Shown here piece after piece: positions 12,546 to 23,808 of a DNA stretch of 64,000 bases (position 1 is its first letter; every line of letters starts with the position of its first letter). The notes under the pieces are model-generated. The model ran no database searches. It worked only from the letters and a program-made list of their open reading frames with translations, and was not told where the DNA came from. Both the position numbers and the translations under genes were made by a program. The DNA is from Schistocerca nitens (Eukaryota; Arthropoda; Insecta; Orthoptera; Acrididae), in the NCBI RefSeq assembly GCF_023898315.1, contig NC_064619.1, positions 507,442,594-507,506,593 on the forward strand. The letters run 5' to 3'.

Positions 12546-12689
12546 GGAAATAAAATTAAACAGATTATATATTAGCTCTGGGTTTCGCCTTCTCCCTTCC
12601 TCATACTGCATATCACTAAAGATTCAGTACAGGAAAAGCGTCTGGCAGTCATATTCTGGTTTGGCAATACGTAAACCGTCACCTGGTGG

Positions 12690-12955
12690 CTGAACGCAAG
12701 GGGCTGATCGACACGTGCGCTCACAGGGCCGACCGCGTGGCTTCCACGTGGCAGCCATCGCTATTATTTATCGCAGCTGGGCGCGCGCCGGTCTTGTCCA
12801 TATTGATGCCGTCCGACGGGGCTACCCGCCAAAGCGCCGCTTGTTCAATGCGCCATGGCTCTGCGGCCGCACTCAATGCAGCCAGCGCTGCGGCCATCCC
12901 GCAAACAGGTCGCGGCGCGGCCACTTCTCTGGCCACGCCGAACCCCTAGCATAAC
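12690..12955. other. CpG-rich block
   Basis: A sharply bounded GC- and CpG-rich stretch. Overlapping open frames of 71 to 87 codons occur on both strands, as expected from GC-rich sequence lacking stops. No domain is recognisable. It could be a CpG island or part of a GC-rich repeat. Confidence 0.35.
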
Positions 12956-13602
12956 CTACGAGAACAAAGGTGTCCTAGTTTATGTAAGGGGCCGTTTCAC
13001 GTGGAAGGCCACGCCTCCAGATGAAGAGCGCTGACGCGATTCGCTTTACATCGTAACTTAAAAGGTTCCTTCTCTTTCTTTTCTCTTTATTTGCACTGCC
13101 TTGCAATGTCAATGCATACTTAATGAATACAGCCCTGTAATTCTTATTGCATAGCGCAACGCAGTCTGGAAATTACGACTTCCCGCTACATGGCAGAGAA
13201 TCCTCTGTTCAAACAGGCATTGCCATTTTGAGTGGTCCTACCATAGGAGGGAAAGATGGCGGAATGCGCAAGGGGACGGATGAAAACGAACATTGAATTT
13301 ATTTCCATGAAATTTAACTTCTATTACCTTCCAATCTCTCTTTTCTCAACTCAGATAGCAAGCATTGAAACAATATCAATTTATTGTTATGTTTGCTTCT
13401 GAGGTAGTGTGTGAATTTTCATCAAATACCAGTGTTGGTGAGCAATTCTAACAGGAACGCACCTAGGAACGTAATGAACTTCAAATATTCACAAAATCCT
13501 CGGATTCGCACCAGTCAGACAAGCAAAACTACACAATAAAGCAGTAAAGGACCACAGCTAATAGATAATGGCATCACAGTTGAAGGAAACAATATCCAGA
13601 GA
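12956..13602. other. Unassigned sequence
   Basis: No gene or repeat recognised between the CpG-rich block and the following SINE. Confidence 0.45.
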
Positions 13603-13840
13603 CCGAGCGAGGTGGCGCGGTGGTTAGCACACTGGACTCCCATTCGGGAGGACGGCGACTCAGACACGCGTCCGGCCATTATGACTTAGGTTTTTCGTGA
13701 TTTCCCTAAGTGTCTTCAGGCAGATTCCGGTATGGGCGTGGCTGCCTTCATTCCCCATCCTTCCCTAATCCGATGAGACCGATGACCTCGCTGTTTGGTC
13801 CCTCCCCCGAATCAACCAATTACCTAACCTAGATCCTTAA
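13603..13840 (+). mobile_element. SINE-C, tRNA-derived
   Basis: The head 'gaggtggcgcggtggttagc' is an A-box-like tRNA 5' half, and the following 'actggactcccattcggga' resembles an anticodon arm. The B-box region (around 13660) is degenerate. The body continues through 'ttccctaatccgatgagacc' to 'gacctcgctgtttggtc'. This is a different family from SINE-A. No clear target-site duplication was found. Confidence 0.7.
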
Positions 13841-14559
13841 ACTATGTTCACCATAGTGGCAGAGATTCTAGTGATCACCACTGATTCTCACAGTCCTAAT
13901 TTCTTCCCTTGCTTGCCTGCATTCATAACATTACAAGATTGGGGTAAAAAACTGCAGCATGAAAACATTGTTTGTAGAACAGACCCCTCAGAATTATTCC
14001 GCGCTAAACAGAGAAAGTTCATAAAAGTCGTCACAAGAAAATTTAGATATCGATCCTGGTATTCACTCTCCTTATTTCGAAAGATCCGGCCAAATGTTAA
14101 CGTAATATTCTTAATGTTTTCCATGGAACACATTCATGCTTTTCATGTGTAAGGGCAGACGAGCTTACAAATACTTTACTTTGCATGTTCTACCAAAGTA
14201 CAATAAAGTAACTCTATGGATACCTACATCAGGCTGTGAAATAACTCAACTGAGCATGTATTACTCAGACCATGCTCATAGCGTCTCTGTGATATATAAA
14301 CCTTGTAGAAAGCCATCTCAGTCCTCGCCTGACCAGATCATATTTACAGGGCGTTATTTGCCCAACGACAAGAAGTAATGGACGACGCCAGAGGTCTCAT
14401 CCAAGCCGATGGGCGCCAGGAAACCGTCGAAAAGTTTGTGCCTTGTTCCCACCTAACCTTACGGAAAAAAATTCGAAGACAAAGTTCACTGAAATTTTCA
14501 ACAGGTTACTGTATGCTCCCAACTTTGCTAGTTACAGAGTACACCTTTTAAGGAGAGAT
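13841..14559. other. Unassigned sequence
   Basis: Frames of 102 codons (13844-14152, plus) and 81 codons (minus) overlap on opposite strands with no recognisable domain. I see nothing supportable. Confidence 0.4.
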
Positions 14560-16110
14560 AGGGAATGTTGAAATTAGAATTTAAAAGAGCTTTGGAAGAC
14601 TTAAGATCGAGTAAGGGCGAAAGGATTGATAACATTCCATGAGAATTTTTAAAATCATTGGGGGAAGTGGCAACGAAACACTATTCAAGTTGGTGTGTAG
14701 AATGTATGACTGTGGTATTATACCATATGACTTTCAAAAAAAACATGTTTCTGAATATTGCAGGAGACGACAAGTGAAAGAAAAATCGCACGATCAGCTT
14801 AACAGCCCGTGTATCCAAGTTTCTGAAAAGAATAACATACAGAAGAATGGAAAAGAAAATTGGGAATCTGTTAGATGACGATCACTTTGGCTTAAGAAAG
14901 GCAAAGCCACCAGAAAGGTAAGTCTGACGTTGCGGTTGATAATGGAAGTACGACTGAAGAAGAATCAAGACAGATTTATACGGTTTGTCAATGTAGAAAG
15001 AGCGTTCGACAATGTAAAATGGTGGAAGATGTCCGAAATTCTGAGAAAAATAGCCGTAAGCTAAAGGTAAAGAATGCAGTATGCACAGGAATCAAGAGGG
15101 GACAATGACAGTGGGAGACTAATAACAAAGTGTTCGGATAAAAAGGGTGTAAGACAGGGATGTAGTGTTTCGCCCCTACTGCACAATCTATACATCGAAG
15201 AACCAATGTTGGAAATAAAAGAAAGGTTCGAGAGTGAAATTTAAATTCAAGGTGAAAGAATGACAGGACTTACTGAATTGAATGAACAACCTAACTAGTA
15301 CAAAATGTGGACTGAAAGTGAATCAGAAAAAGACGTAAGTAATGAGTAGTGGCAGAAATGACTTTGCTATCCTCAGTGAAAGTGAAGGAGTAGGACAGGA
15401 TCTGCTGAATGGAATAAAGAACCTAATGAATACAGAATTTCGACTGAAAGTAAATCGGAGAAAGACGGAAGTAATGAGTAGTAACAGAAATGAGAACAGC
15501 GTGAAATTTAACATCGGAATTGATGATCACGAATTAGAAGTTAAAGAATTCTGCTACCTAACCATTAAAATAATTTGCATCCGACGGAGGAAAGAGGATA
15601 TTGAAAGCTGACTAGCATTGGCAAAAAGGGCATTCCTGGCCAAGGGAAGTCAAGTAGTATCAAACATAAGCCTTAATTTGAGAAAAATATTTCTGAGAAC
15701 GCATGGTTGGAGCACACCATTGTATGGTAGTGCAACATGGACTGTAGAGAAGCCGGAGCAGAAGGGAATCAAAACATCCGAGACGTGGTGCTACAGAAGA
15801 ATAATGATAATTAGGCGGACTGACAGGGTAAGGAATAAGAAAGTTCTCAGCAGAGTCAGGGAAGAAAGGAATATATGGAAAGGAAAACAAAGACAAGAAG
15901 AAGGGAGACGATGGTAGAATATCAATTAAGACACCATTAACTTCTCTGGACTATAGGGAATTGTAGAGGGTAAAAAGTGTAGAGGAAAATAGATTGGGAT
16001 ACGTCCAGCAAATAACTGTGGACTTAGGCTGAATGTGCTACTCTCAAAGATGAAGAGGTTGACACAAGAGAGAAATTCATGGGGTGCCACATCAGACGAT
16101 TCAGAAGACT
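14560..16110 (+). mobile_element. RTE-B LINE, partial RT and 3' end
   Basis: Decayed RTE-clade LINE lacking its endonuclease. Visible blocks in order are ALxDLRSSKG (14580), a motif like VDLEKAFDNV with the catalytic Asp changed to Asn (15000), GVRQGCSVSPLLHNLYIEE (15140), the VNRRKTEVMSS block (15450), and ETWCYRR near the C terminus (15780). An ~80-bp segment is present twice (15275-15360 and 15405-15492), and the FADD block is not found where expected. Many stops and shifts make it dead. It ends next to a foldback. Confidence 0.8.
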
Positions 16111-16115
16111 TTATA

Positions 16116-16240
16116 ATCTGGCTCTGGATTGCTGCTTGAAGTGACTGTAGACGACGAGTTTCCTGCTCTTCCTAACATATAATCTTTTAGAAAGAGCAGG
16201 AAGCTTGTTGTCTATAGCCACCTCAAGCCACAAGCCAGAT
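16116..16240. repeat. Foldback (imperfect inverted repeat)
   Basis: Arms of about 55 bp, 16116-16173 and 16189-16240, are near-complementary around a ~15-bp spacer. Matching ends are 'atctggct' and 'agccagat', with 'cctgctctt' facing 'aagagcagg' at the loop. It abuts the RTE-B 3' end. It may be a small MITE or a structured repeat. Confidence 0.7.
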
Positions 16241-18217
16241 TTAAAAAAATTTAATTCTACTTATGATTGCTCTGCCTCTACAAAGAAGGAAAGCTACCTT
16301 GATTCCCTATTACAAGTAAAGGCCCATTTGCTCATTAATCAACTTATTATAGAACTTACTCTTGAAGGAAAATATAGTAAACGGAAAACACAGGATGCTG
16401 ATGTGTAGTGTAGTGAAATTAAAATAATGTACAATGTTTCCCTGGGCGATCTTTCTCCCAACCTCATTTTATGCAAAGCAATCAAAGCAAATTAACCTGC
16501 TAGAGTAACTGAACTTAATTTAAATATACTTTGTACTCATTTCATACGAGAGTCCTTGTGCTTCGTCGTCTCGTCGGCTCTTTATTGTCGTCATGTACTT
16601 TGCGAAGTGGCTTGTTTCACACAGATGAGAACTTTCACACTGCCTGCTGTTGCTCATTATTATCTGCTGTTGTTCGGGTATTCATTTCGAAGAGCCGTTT
16701 GATAGAGTTCTCCACGCTAGTTTGTCTTACGCGAGCCGCTTCATCTCTGCATAAGCACAGCTTACAGTAGGAATTATTCAATTTTTGCCACCCAGATTGA
16801 CGATTCCGTGATGCTTCTGGATGTGACGTTTCAACCGAACCCTTCTTTTAGTCGGGTTTTTCTTAAAAGCTCTTTTTTTCCCAATTCATTTCAACACCCT
16901 AAACAGCGTCATCACGAGACCACCAAAGTTGCTGTTATATGAATTTATTTACGAACATCCAGTTTCTGTCAATAACTATGGACGAGAACATGACGCCAAG
17001 CAACATTCCTTTAACCTTCTGACGACTATCTATCGCGATTCACGACCCACGATCACAGCCTGACTGCCACCAGTACCCATTTGTTAATTACATAACTACT
17101 TTAGAGAATGTAAACTGCCGCTGATAAAATTTCATTAAAAACTAATTTCGGTCTACAGACTATCATCAGGTTCATATATGTCAAATGATAGTATATATAA
17201 AGAGAGTTACAACATGAAACTATCACAATCCTGTAAACTGACGGAACTGTTGACGAAAACCCACATGTAAAGAGATGTCACATACTCTCATAAAGGCATT
17301 TACAACATGATATAAAGCTCCATAAAATCCTTGACATCAGATAATAAACACTATGAAGGTAAATACATTGCTCTCCATCACAATCTTTCATTTGCTAACT
17401 ATGCTTATCAGTAGTTAGTGTCTTCAGTAGTTAGAAACTTTTATTTAGCTGGCAGTATTGGCGGTCGCTGTATTGCAGTAGTTTGAGTAACGAAGATTTT
17501 TGTGAGGTAAGTGATTCACGAAAAGTGTAGGCTATTGTTAGTCAGGGCCATTCTTTTGTAGGGATTATTGGAAGTCAGATTGCGTTTCGCTAAAAAAAAA
17601 AAAAATGTGTCAGTTTAGTGTTGATCAGAATAAGTAAAGAGAGAAATGTCTGAGTACGTTCAGTTTTGCTCAGCTGTTTGAAAATCAAATAAAGTAGACG
17701 TTTTCCAGCACTGTCATTCATAAATTTTACTCAGGGGATGTTTCACTACCAAGAACACAATCGAGAGATACCAACTCTTTCTCATTGATATTGGCAATGG
17801 GGCGCAAGAGGGATAGTCGATACTACACCTAAGCCACTGGCGCCATACAGAACCGCCTACTAAGTCAATGGCCGCAAGGCTCAAATGGTCCTTTACATTG
17901 TCAATAATTAAAATAACAACAGCGTAATGTGTGTGATTAACGTGAGCTGACGCACAATTTTATAGTACAGGTAGATAAATCCTCTGATTCAAGCAAAAGA
18001 TGCATAAGATGTACGCCTAAAATCACAGTCAGAATGTAATAAAATTTAACGGGTGTAAAACATTATTGTGAGAAACCAATGGTTTGATCAAAATGTCACA
18101 TAACAAATTAACAGCTGCGTTTAAGATACGACCAACAAAAAAGGTTACGAAGTGACACAAAATATGCTGGTGTAAAAACGAATTGTTTGGAGTGTCGGTC
18201 AGAGCCTTGTGAAAATA
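16241..18217. other. Unassigned sequence
   Basis: AT-rich sequence. Around 17140-17180 there is a 'tttcggtctacagac...atcatcagg' motif similar in type to the inverted repeats at 4.1 and 8.0 kb. No coding region was recognised. Confidence 0.4.
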
Positions 18218-19607
18218 TCCAACTGTCCATTAAAATTGTTACACCAAGAAGAAATGCAGGTGATAATCGGGTATTCTTTGGACAAATATATTATACTAGA
18301 ACTGACATGTGATTAAATTTTCACGCAATTTGGGTGCATAGATCCTGAAAAATCAGTACCCAGGACAACCAACTATGGCCATAATAACGGCCCTAATACG
18401 CCTGGGCGTTGAGTCAAACAGAGCTTGGATGGCGTGTACAGGTGCAGCTGCCCATGTAGCTTCAACACGATACCACAGTTCATCAAGAGTAGTGACTGGC
18501 ATATTGTGACGAGCCAGTTGCTCGGCCACCATTGACCAGACGTTTTCAATTGGTGAGAGATCTGGAGAGTGTGCTGGCCAGGGTAGCAGTCGAACATTTT
18601 CTGTATCCAGAAAGGCCCGTACAGGACCTGCAACATGCGATCCTGCATTATCCTGCTGACACGTAGGGTTTCGCAGGGATCGAATCAAGGTTAGAGCCAC
18701 GGGTCGTAACACATCTGAAATGTAACGTCCACTGTTCAAAGTGACGTCAATGCGAACAAGAGGAGACCGAGACGTGTAACCAATGGCACACCATACCATC
18801 ACGCCGGGTGATACGCCAGTATGGCGATGACGAATACACGCTTCCAATGTGCGTTCACCGCGATGTCGCCAAACACGGATGCGACAATCATGATGCCGTA
18901 AACAGAACCTGGATTCATCCGAAAAAATGACGTTTTGCCATTCGTGCACCCAGTTTCGTCGTTGAGCACGCCATCGCAGCCGCTCCGGTCTGTGATGCAG
19001 CGTCAAGGGTAACCGCAGTCATGGTCTACGAGCTGATAGTCCAAGCAGCTGCAAACGTCGTCGAACTGTTCGTGGATATGGTTGTTGTCTTGCAAACGTC
19101 AAACATCTGATGACTCAAGGATCGATACGTGGCTGCACGATCCGTTACAGCCATGCGGATAAGATGCCTGTCATCTCGGCTGCTGGTGATGGAGGCCGTT
19201 GGGATCCAGAACGGCGTTCCGTAATACCCTCCTGAAACCACCGATTTCATATTCTGGAAACAGTCATTGGATCTCGACCAACGCGAGCATCAATGTCGCG
19301 ATACGATAAACCGCAATCGCGATAGGCCACAATCCGAACTTTATCAAAGTCGGAAACGTGATGGTAAGCTAGGCATCACAACATCGTTTCACGAGGCAAC
19401 GCCGGTCAACTGCTCTTTGTGTATGAGTAATCGGTTGGAAACTTTCCTCATGTCAACACGTTGTAGGTGTCGCCACCGGCGCCAACCTTGTGTCAATGCT
19501 CTGAAAAGCTAATCATTTGCATATCACAGCATCTTCGTCCTGTCGGTTAAATTTCGCGTCTGTAGCATGTCATATTCGTGGTGTAGCAATTTTAATGGCC
19601 AGTAGTG
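18218..19607 (-). mobile_element. Tc1-like transposon, family Tc1-A, copy 1
   Basis: A ~1.39-kb Tc1/mariner-superfamily DNA transposon with transposase on the minus strand. The terminal inverted repeats share 'ccattaaaattg' and 'tacacc', and TA dinucleotides flank both ends (18216-18217 and 19608-19609). The left TIR is more degenerate than the right. A relative with the same TIRs lies at 55996-57366 in the opposite orientation. The N-terminal DNA-binding half of the transposase is broken by frameshifts. Confidence 0.88.
18353..19006 (-). pseudogene. Tc1-like transposase, catalytic half (217 aa)
   Basis: The open frame carries the DDE domain of a cut-and-paste Tc1 transposase. The triad is visible: Asp30 in IFSDESRF, Asp119 in QQDNAGSH, and Glu154 in SPIENVW, with 34 residues between the last two, the canonical DD34E spacing. 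The GSPGVMVW-like strand is present as VSPGVMVW. A full Tc1 transposase is about 340 aa. The HTH half lies upstream at about 19030-19420 in other frames, so the gene is not functional as it stands. Confidence 0.9.
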
Positions 19608-19609
19608 TA

Positions 19610-19959
19610 AAATGTTTATTACTACCACTCGTGAAGGCTTAGATTACGCTAGCAAGAAACCGTAACATGTTGTCTGCAAAATATCGTCCACAAATGTGAT
19701 TAAGTTAATGACCACTTAGAAGGTGACAATACCACTTAAATTGAGAGTGGTGTAGCCTTTGTAAGCGAGTTAAGTGCCTAGTCTTGTTTTACTGAACGAA
19801 CCTGTCGTCGTTCTGATAATACGAACTGGGGTTGTCGGAGGAGCGAAGGGGGGATGCGACCGTGCCTAAAACACCGGAAAGGATTTTATAGTGCGTTGCA
19901 GACTTGGCGCATCTCCATATTTTCTGCCCTTCTTATGATACGGTAATCCAGTTGGTGGC
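19610..19959. other. Unassigned sequence
   Basis: Spacer between the Tc1 element and the CpG-rich block. No gene or repeat recognised. Confidence 0.45.
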
Positions 19960-20300
19960 GGGAGGGAGGCGCGGTTTCATATTGGTCGCATTACGGCGAG
20001 CAGGCGCCGCGGGGGCGCGACCTGAAGCGTGGCGGGGCGCAGGCGCGAGGCGCTGATGGACGGTCCAAGTTGCGGCCCGCCGCGCCTGGCCCTGCACGGC
20101 GCCGGGCTGCGCCGCACCTCCATTAGCCCGGCGCGGCGCCATCAGCAGGCGGCCATCAGCCGCGGAAGCCACATCTGACGCACAAAGATGCTGCCGCGCC
20201 GCGTCAAAAGATATTGATGTCGCGGCGGCACTCTCGCAAAACCCGCAGCGCCACTGCCACCTTACGCGGCTGTTACCTCGCTCAACGGAGCTCTTCAACG
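19960..20300. other. CpG-rich block
   Basis: A strongly GC- and CpG-rich stretch that ends just before an RTE insertion. The 121-codon minus-strand frame (19933-20298) is Ala/Arg-rich with no recognised domain. It may be a CpG island. Confidence 0.4.
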
Positions 20301-20872
20301 CCCGTATTACAACAGCGAAAATATGTAGACAGCTGTAGAAATCCTTGGGTAACAGAAGAAATATTGAATTTAATTGATGAAAGGAGAAAATATAAAAATG
20401 CAGTAAATGAAGCAGGCAAAAAGGAGTACAAACATCTCAAAAATGAGATCGACAGAAAGTGCAAAATGGCTAAGCAGGCATGGCTAGAGGACAAATATAA
20501 GGATATAGAGGCTTATCTCACTAGGGGTAAGATAGATACTGCCTACAGGAAAATTAAAGAGACCTTTGGAGAAAAGGGAAACGTATGAGTATCAAGTGAT
20601 CAGATGGAAACCCAGTTCTAAGCAAAGAAGGGAAGGCAGAAAGGTGCAAGAAGTATATAGAGGGTCTATACAGGGGCGATGTTCTTGAGGACAATATTAT
20701 GGAAATGGAAGAGGATGTAGATGAAGATGAAATGGGAGATACGATACTGCGTGAAGAGTTTGAAAGAGCACTGAAAGACCTAAGTCGAAACAAAGCCCCA
20801 GGAGTAGATAACATTCCACTAGAACTACTGACAGCCTAGGGAGAGCTAGTCCTAACAAAACTCTACCGTCTG

Positions 20873-21556
20873 GTGAGCAAGATGTATGAGACAAGCGAAA
20901 TTCCCTCAGACTTCAAGAAGAATATAATAATTCCAATCCCAAAGAAAGCAGGTGTCGACAGATGTGAAATTTACCGAACTATCAGTTCCATATGTCACGG
21001 CTGCAAAATACTAACACGAATTCTTTACAGGCGAATGGAAAAACTGGAAGAAGCCGACCTCGGGGAAGATCAGTTTGGATACCGTAGAAATATTGGAACA
21101 AGTGACGCAATACTGACCCTACGACTTATCTTAGAAGAAAGATTAAGGAAAGGCAAACCTACGTTTCTAGCATTTGTAGACTTAGAGAAAGCTTTTGACA
21201 ATGTTGACTGGAACACTCTCTTTCAAATTCTGAAGGTGGCAGTGGTAAAATACAGGGAGCGAAAGGCTATTTACAGTTTGTACAGAAACCAGATGGCAGT
21301 TATAAGAGTCGAGGGACGTGAAAGGGAAGCAGCGGTTGGGAAGGGAGTGAGACAGGGTTGTAGCCTGTCCCCGATGTTACTCAATCTGTGTACTGAGCAA
21401 GCAGTAAAGGAAACAAAAGAAAAATTCGGAGTAGGTATTAAAATCCGTGGAGAAGAAATAAAAGCTTTAAGGTTCGCCGATGACATTGTAATTCTGTCAG
21501 AGACAGCAAAGGACTTGGAAGATGGTTCAAATGGCTCTGAGCACTATGCGACTTAA
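20873..21556 (+). pseudogene. RTE reverse transcriptase fragment (227 aa frame)
   Basis: Core RT palm and fingers of the RTE-A element. Visible are the EIPSDFK block, FLAFVDLEKAFDNVDW (first catalytic Asp), GVRQGCSLSPMLLNL and RFADDIVILSE (catalytic FADD). The frame then runs into a minus-strand SINE and ends in SINE sequence. The downstream RT sequence resumes at 21719. The upstream part (20335-20830) holds the linker read in a shifted frame. In an active element this enzyme would copy the element RNA at a nicked target. Confidence 0.88.
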
Positions 21557-21718
21557 CTCCTGAGGTCATCAGTCGCTTAGAACTTAGAACTAATTAAACC
21601 TAACTAACGTAAGGACATCACACACATCCATGTCCGAGGCAGGATTCGAACCTGCGACCGTAGCGGACGCTCGGTTCCAGACTGTAGCGCCTAGAACCGC
21701 ACGTCCACTCCGGCCGGC
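21523..21718 (-). mobile_element. SINE-A inserted in RTE RT
   Basis: Minus-strand SINE-A with head, body and tail. A perfect 12-bp duplication ggacttggaaga flanks it at 21511-21522 and 21719-21730. Removing one copy restores continuity with the uninterrupted RTE-A sequence at 41574-41585, which confirms the insertion point. The head has mutated boxes (for example 'cggacgctcgg'). Confidence 0.95.
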
Positions 21719-22990
21719 GGACTTGGAAGAGCAGTTGAACGGAATGGACAGTGTCTTGAAAGGAGGATATAAGCTGAACATCAACAAAAGCAAAACGAAG
21801 ATAATGGAATGTAGTCGAGTTAAATCAGGTGGTGATGCGGGAATTGGATTAGTAAATGAGACACTTAAAGTTGTAAAATAACTGATGATGGTTGAAGTAG
21901 AGAGGATATAAAATGTAGACTCGCATTGGCAAGGAAAGCGTTTCTTAAGAAGAGAAATTTGTTAACATCGAGTATGGATTTAAGTGTCAGGAGGTTGTTT
22001 CTGGAAGTATTTTTATGGAGTGTAGCCATGTATGGAAGTGAAACATGGACGATAAATACTTTGGACAAGAAGAGAATAGAAGCTTTCTAAGTGTGGTGCT
22101 ACAGAAGATGCAGAAGATTAGGTGGGTAGATCACATAACTAATGAGAAGGTATTGATCATAATTGGGGAGAAGAGGAGTTTGTGGCACAACTTGACAAGA
22201 AGAAGGGATCGGTTGGTATGACATGTTCTGAGGCATCAAGGGATCACCAATTTAGTATTGGAGGGCAGCGTGGAGGGTAAAAATCGTAGAGCGAGACCAA
22301 GAGATGATTACACTAAGCAGATTCAGAAGGATGTAGGCTGCAGTACGTACTGGGAGATGAAGCAGCTTGCACGGGATAGAATAGCATGGAGAGCTGCATC
22401 AAACCAGTCTCAGGACTGAAGACGACGACAGCAACAACAGCGACAGTTCAATGAGCAACATTTTTTGACGGAGACACCATTCAACCGGGCCGTATTTTAA
22501 ACATGTCAGTTTTCACAAATGCTCAGGGAAATTCAGGAATACACAAATACAAATAGCTTAGAAATGAAATAAGTATATACGTAATACGTATATAAGAATT
22601 GCAGGGAAGTCAAGGCAAAATGGCTACATAAAAATGTTAACAATCGAAAAGAGATGATTGAAGGACTGACTCAGCATATAGGAAAGTTAAAACAACTTTC
22701 AGTGAAATTAAATACAAAAGCGATAACACTAAGAGTACAATGGCAATTCCACTGTTAAATGCAGATGAAATATGAGAAGTATACACTGAAGGCCTCTGTG
22801 TGGGGGCGGATTTGCCCGATGACCGACAGAAAAAGGAACGTCAGTCGATAGGAGAGAGATGGGCTATCCAGAATTACAATTTAGTGGAGCTCAGGAGACT
22901 TAAAATCAAGTAAGACAGAAGGGATAGGTAACATTCCATCGGAATTCCTAAAATTACTGTGGGGAAGTGGCAACAGAATGATTACTCTTG

Positions 22991-23142
22991 GACCGCTACG
23001 GTCGCAGGTTCGAATCCTGCCTCGGGCGTGGATGTTTGTGATGTCCTTAGGTTAGTTAGGTTTAACTAGTTCTAAGTTCTAGGGGACTAATGACCTCAGA
23101 AGTTGAGTCCCATAGTGCTCAGAGCCATTTGAACCATTTTTT
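22991..23142 (+). mobile_element. SINE-A, 5'-truncated, in RTE-B
   Basis: This SINE-A lacks the A box and starts just before the B box ('ggtcgcaggttcgaatcctg'). A 12-bp duplication tgattactcttg flanks it at 22979-22990 and 23143-23154. The truncation implies incomplete reverse transcription, as for LINEs. It can no longer be transcribed from its own Pol III promoter. Confidence 0.93.
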
Positions 23143-23640
23143 TGATTACTCTTGTTGACGTGTAGAATGTTTGAGACTGAAGATGTACCAGAAAACTTTC
23201 GAAAAAACATCATCCACGCAATTCGGAAGATAGTAAGAGCCAACAAGTACGAGAACTGTCACAAAGATTAAAAGCTCATATATCCACGTTGCTGACGAGA
23301 ATAATATGCAGGGGAACTGAAAAGAAAAATGAGCATTTGTCAGATGATGATCAGTTTGGCATTAGGAAAGGTAAAGTCATCAGAGAGGCAGTTCTGACGA
23401 CGTGGTTGATAATGAAAGCAAGACTGAAGAAAAATCAAGACACAAATACAGGAGTTTTCGACCCGGAAAAGGCGCTCGGCAATATGAAATGGTGCAAGAT
23501 GTTCAAAATTCTCAGGAAAATAGGGGCAGCCTACGAGGAAAGACGGATAATATACAGTACACTACAGTACACTCGCATACGAGAAACGACAGGCAGCATG
23601 ACGAAGAACGAAGTTCTCGGATTAAAAAGGATGTAAGACA

Positions 23641-23808
23641 TTCCCGGGTTCGATTCCCGGCGGGGTCAGGGATTTTCTCTGCCTCGTTATGACTGGGTGT
23701 TGTGTGCTGTCCTTAGGTTAGTTAGGTTTCAGTAGTTCTAAGTTCTAGGGGACTGATGACCATAGATGTTAAGTCCCATAATGCTCAGAGCCATTTGAAC
23801 CATTTTTT
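23641..23808 (+). mobile_element. SINE with variant head, in RTE-B
   Basis: The 3' body and 'gagccatttgaacca' tail match SINE-A. The 5' part differs: the B-box stretch is 'cccgggttcgattcccggcg', followed by 'gattttctctgcctcg'. It is therefore a subfamily with a different tRNA-derived head, 5'-truncated. An 11-bp duplication gatgtaagaca flanks it at 23630-23640 and 23809-23819. It lies about 500 bp from another SINE in the same LINE. Confidence 0.9.

Larger units (their letters stand above)
20335..22445 (+). mobile_element. RTE-A LINE, 5'-truncated, with nested SINE
   Basis: An RTE-clade LINE lacking its endonuclease. It starts at the point equivalent to 39795 in the longer copy and runs to the 'caggactgaagac' end with a CA-rich microsatellite. 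RT blocks include VDLEKAFDNVDW, GVRQGCSLSP and RFADDIVIL. Frameshifts and a stop (TAG near 20837) disable it. A SINE-A with a perfect 12-bp duplication sits inside the RT region at 21523-21718. Confidence 0.92.
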
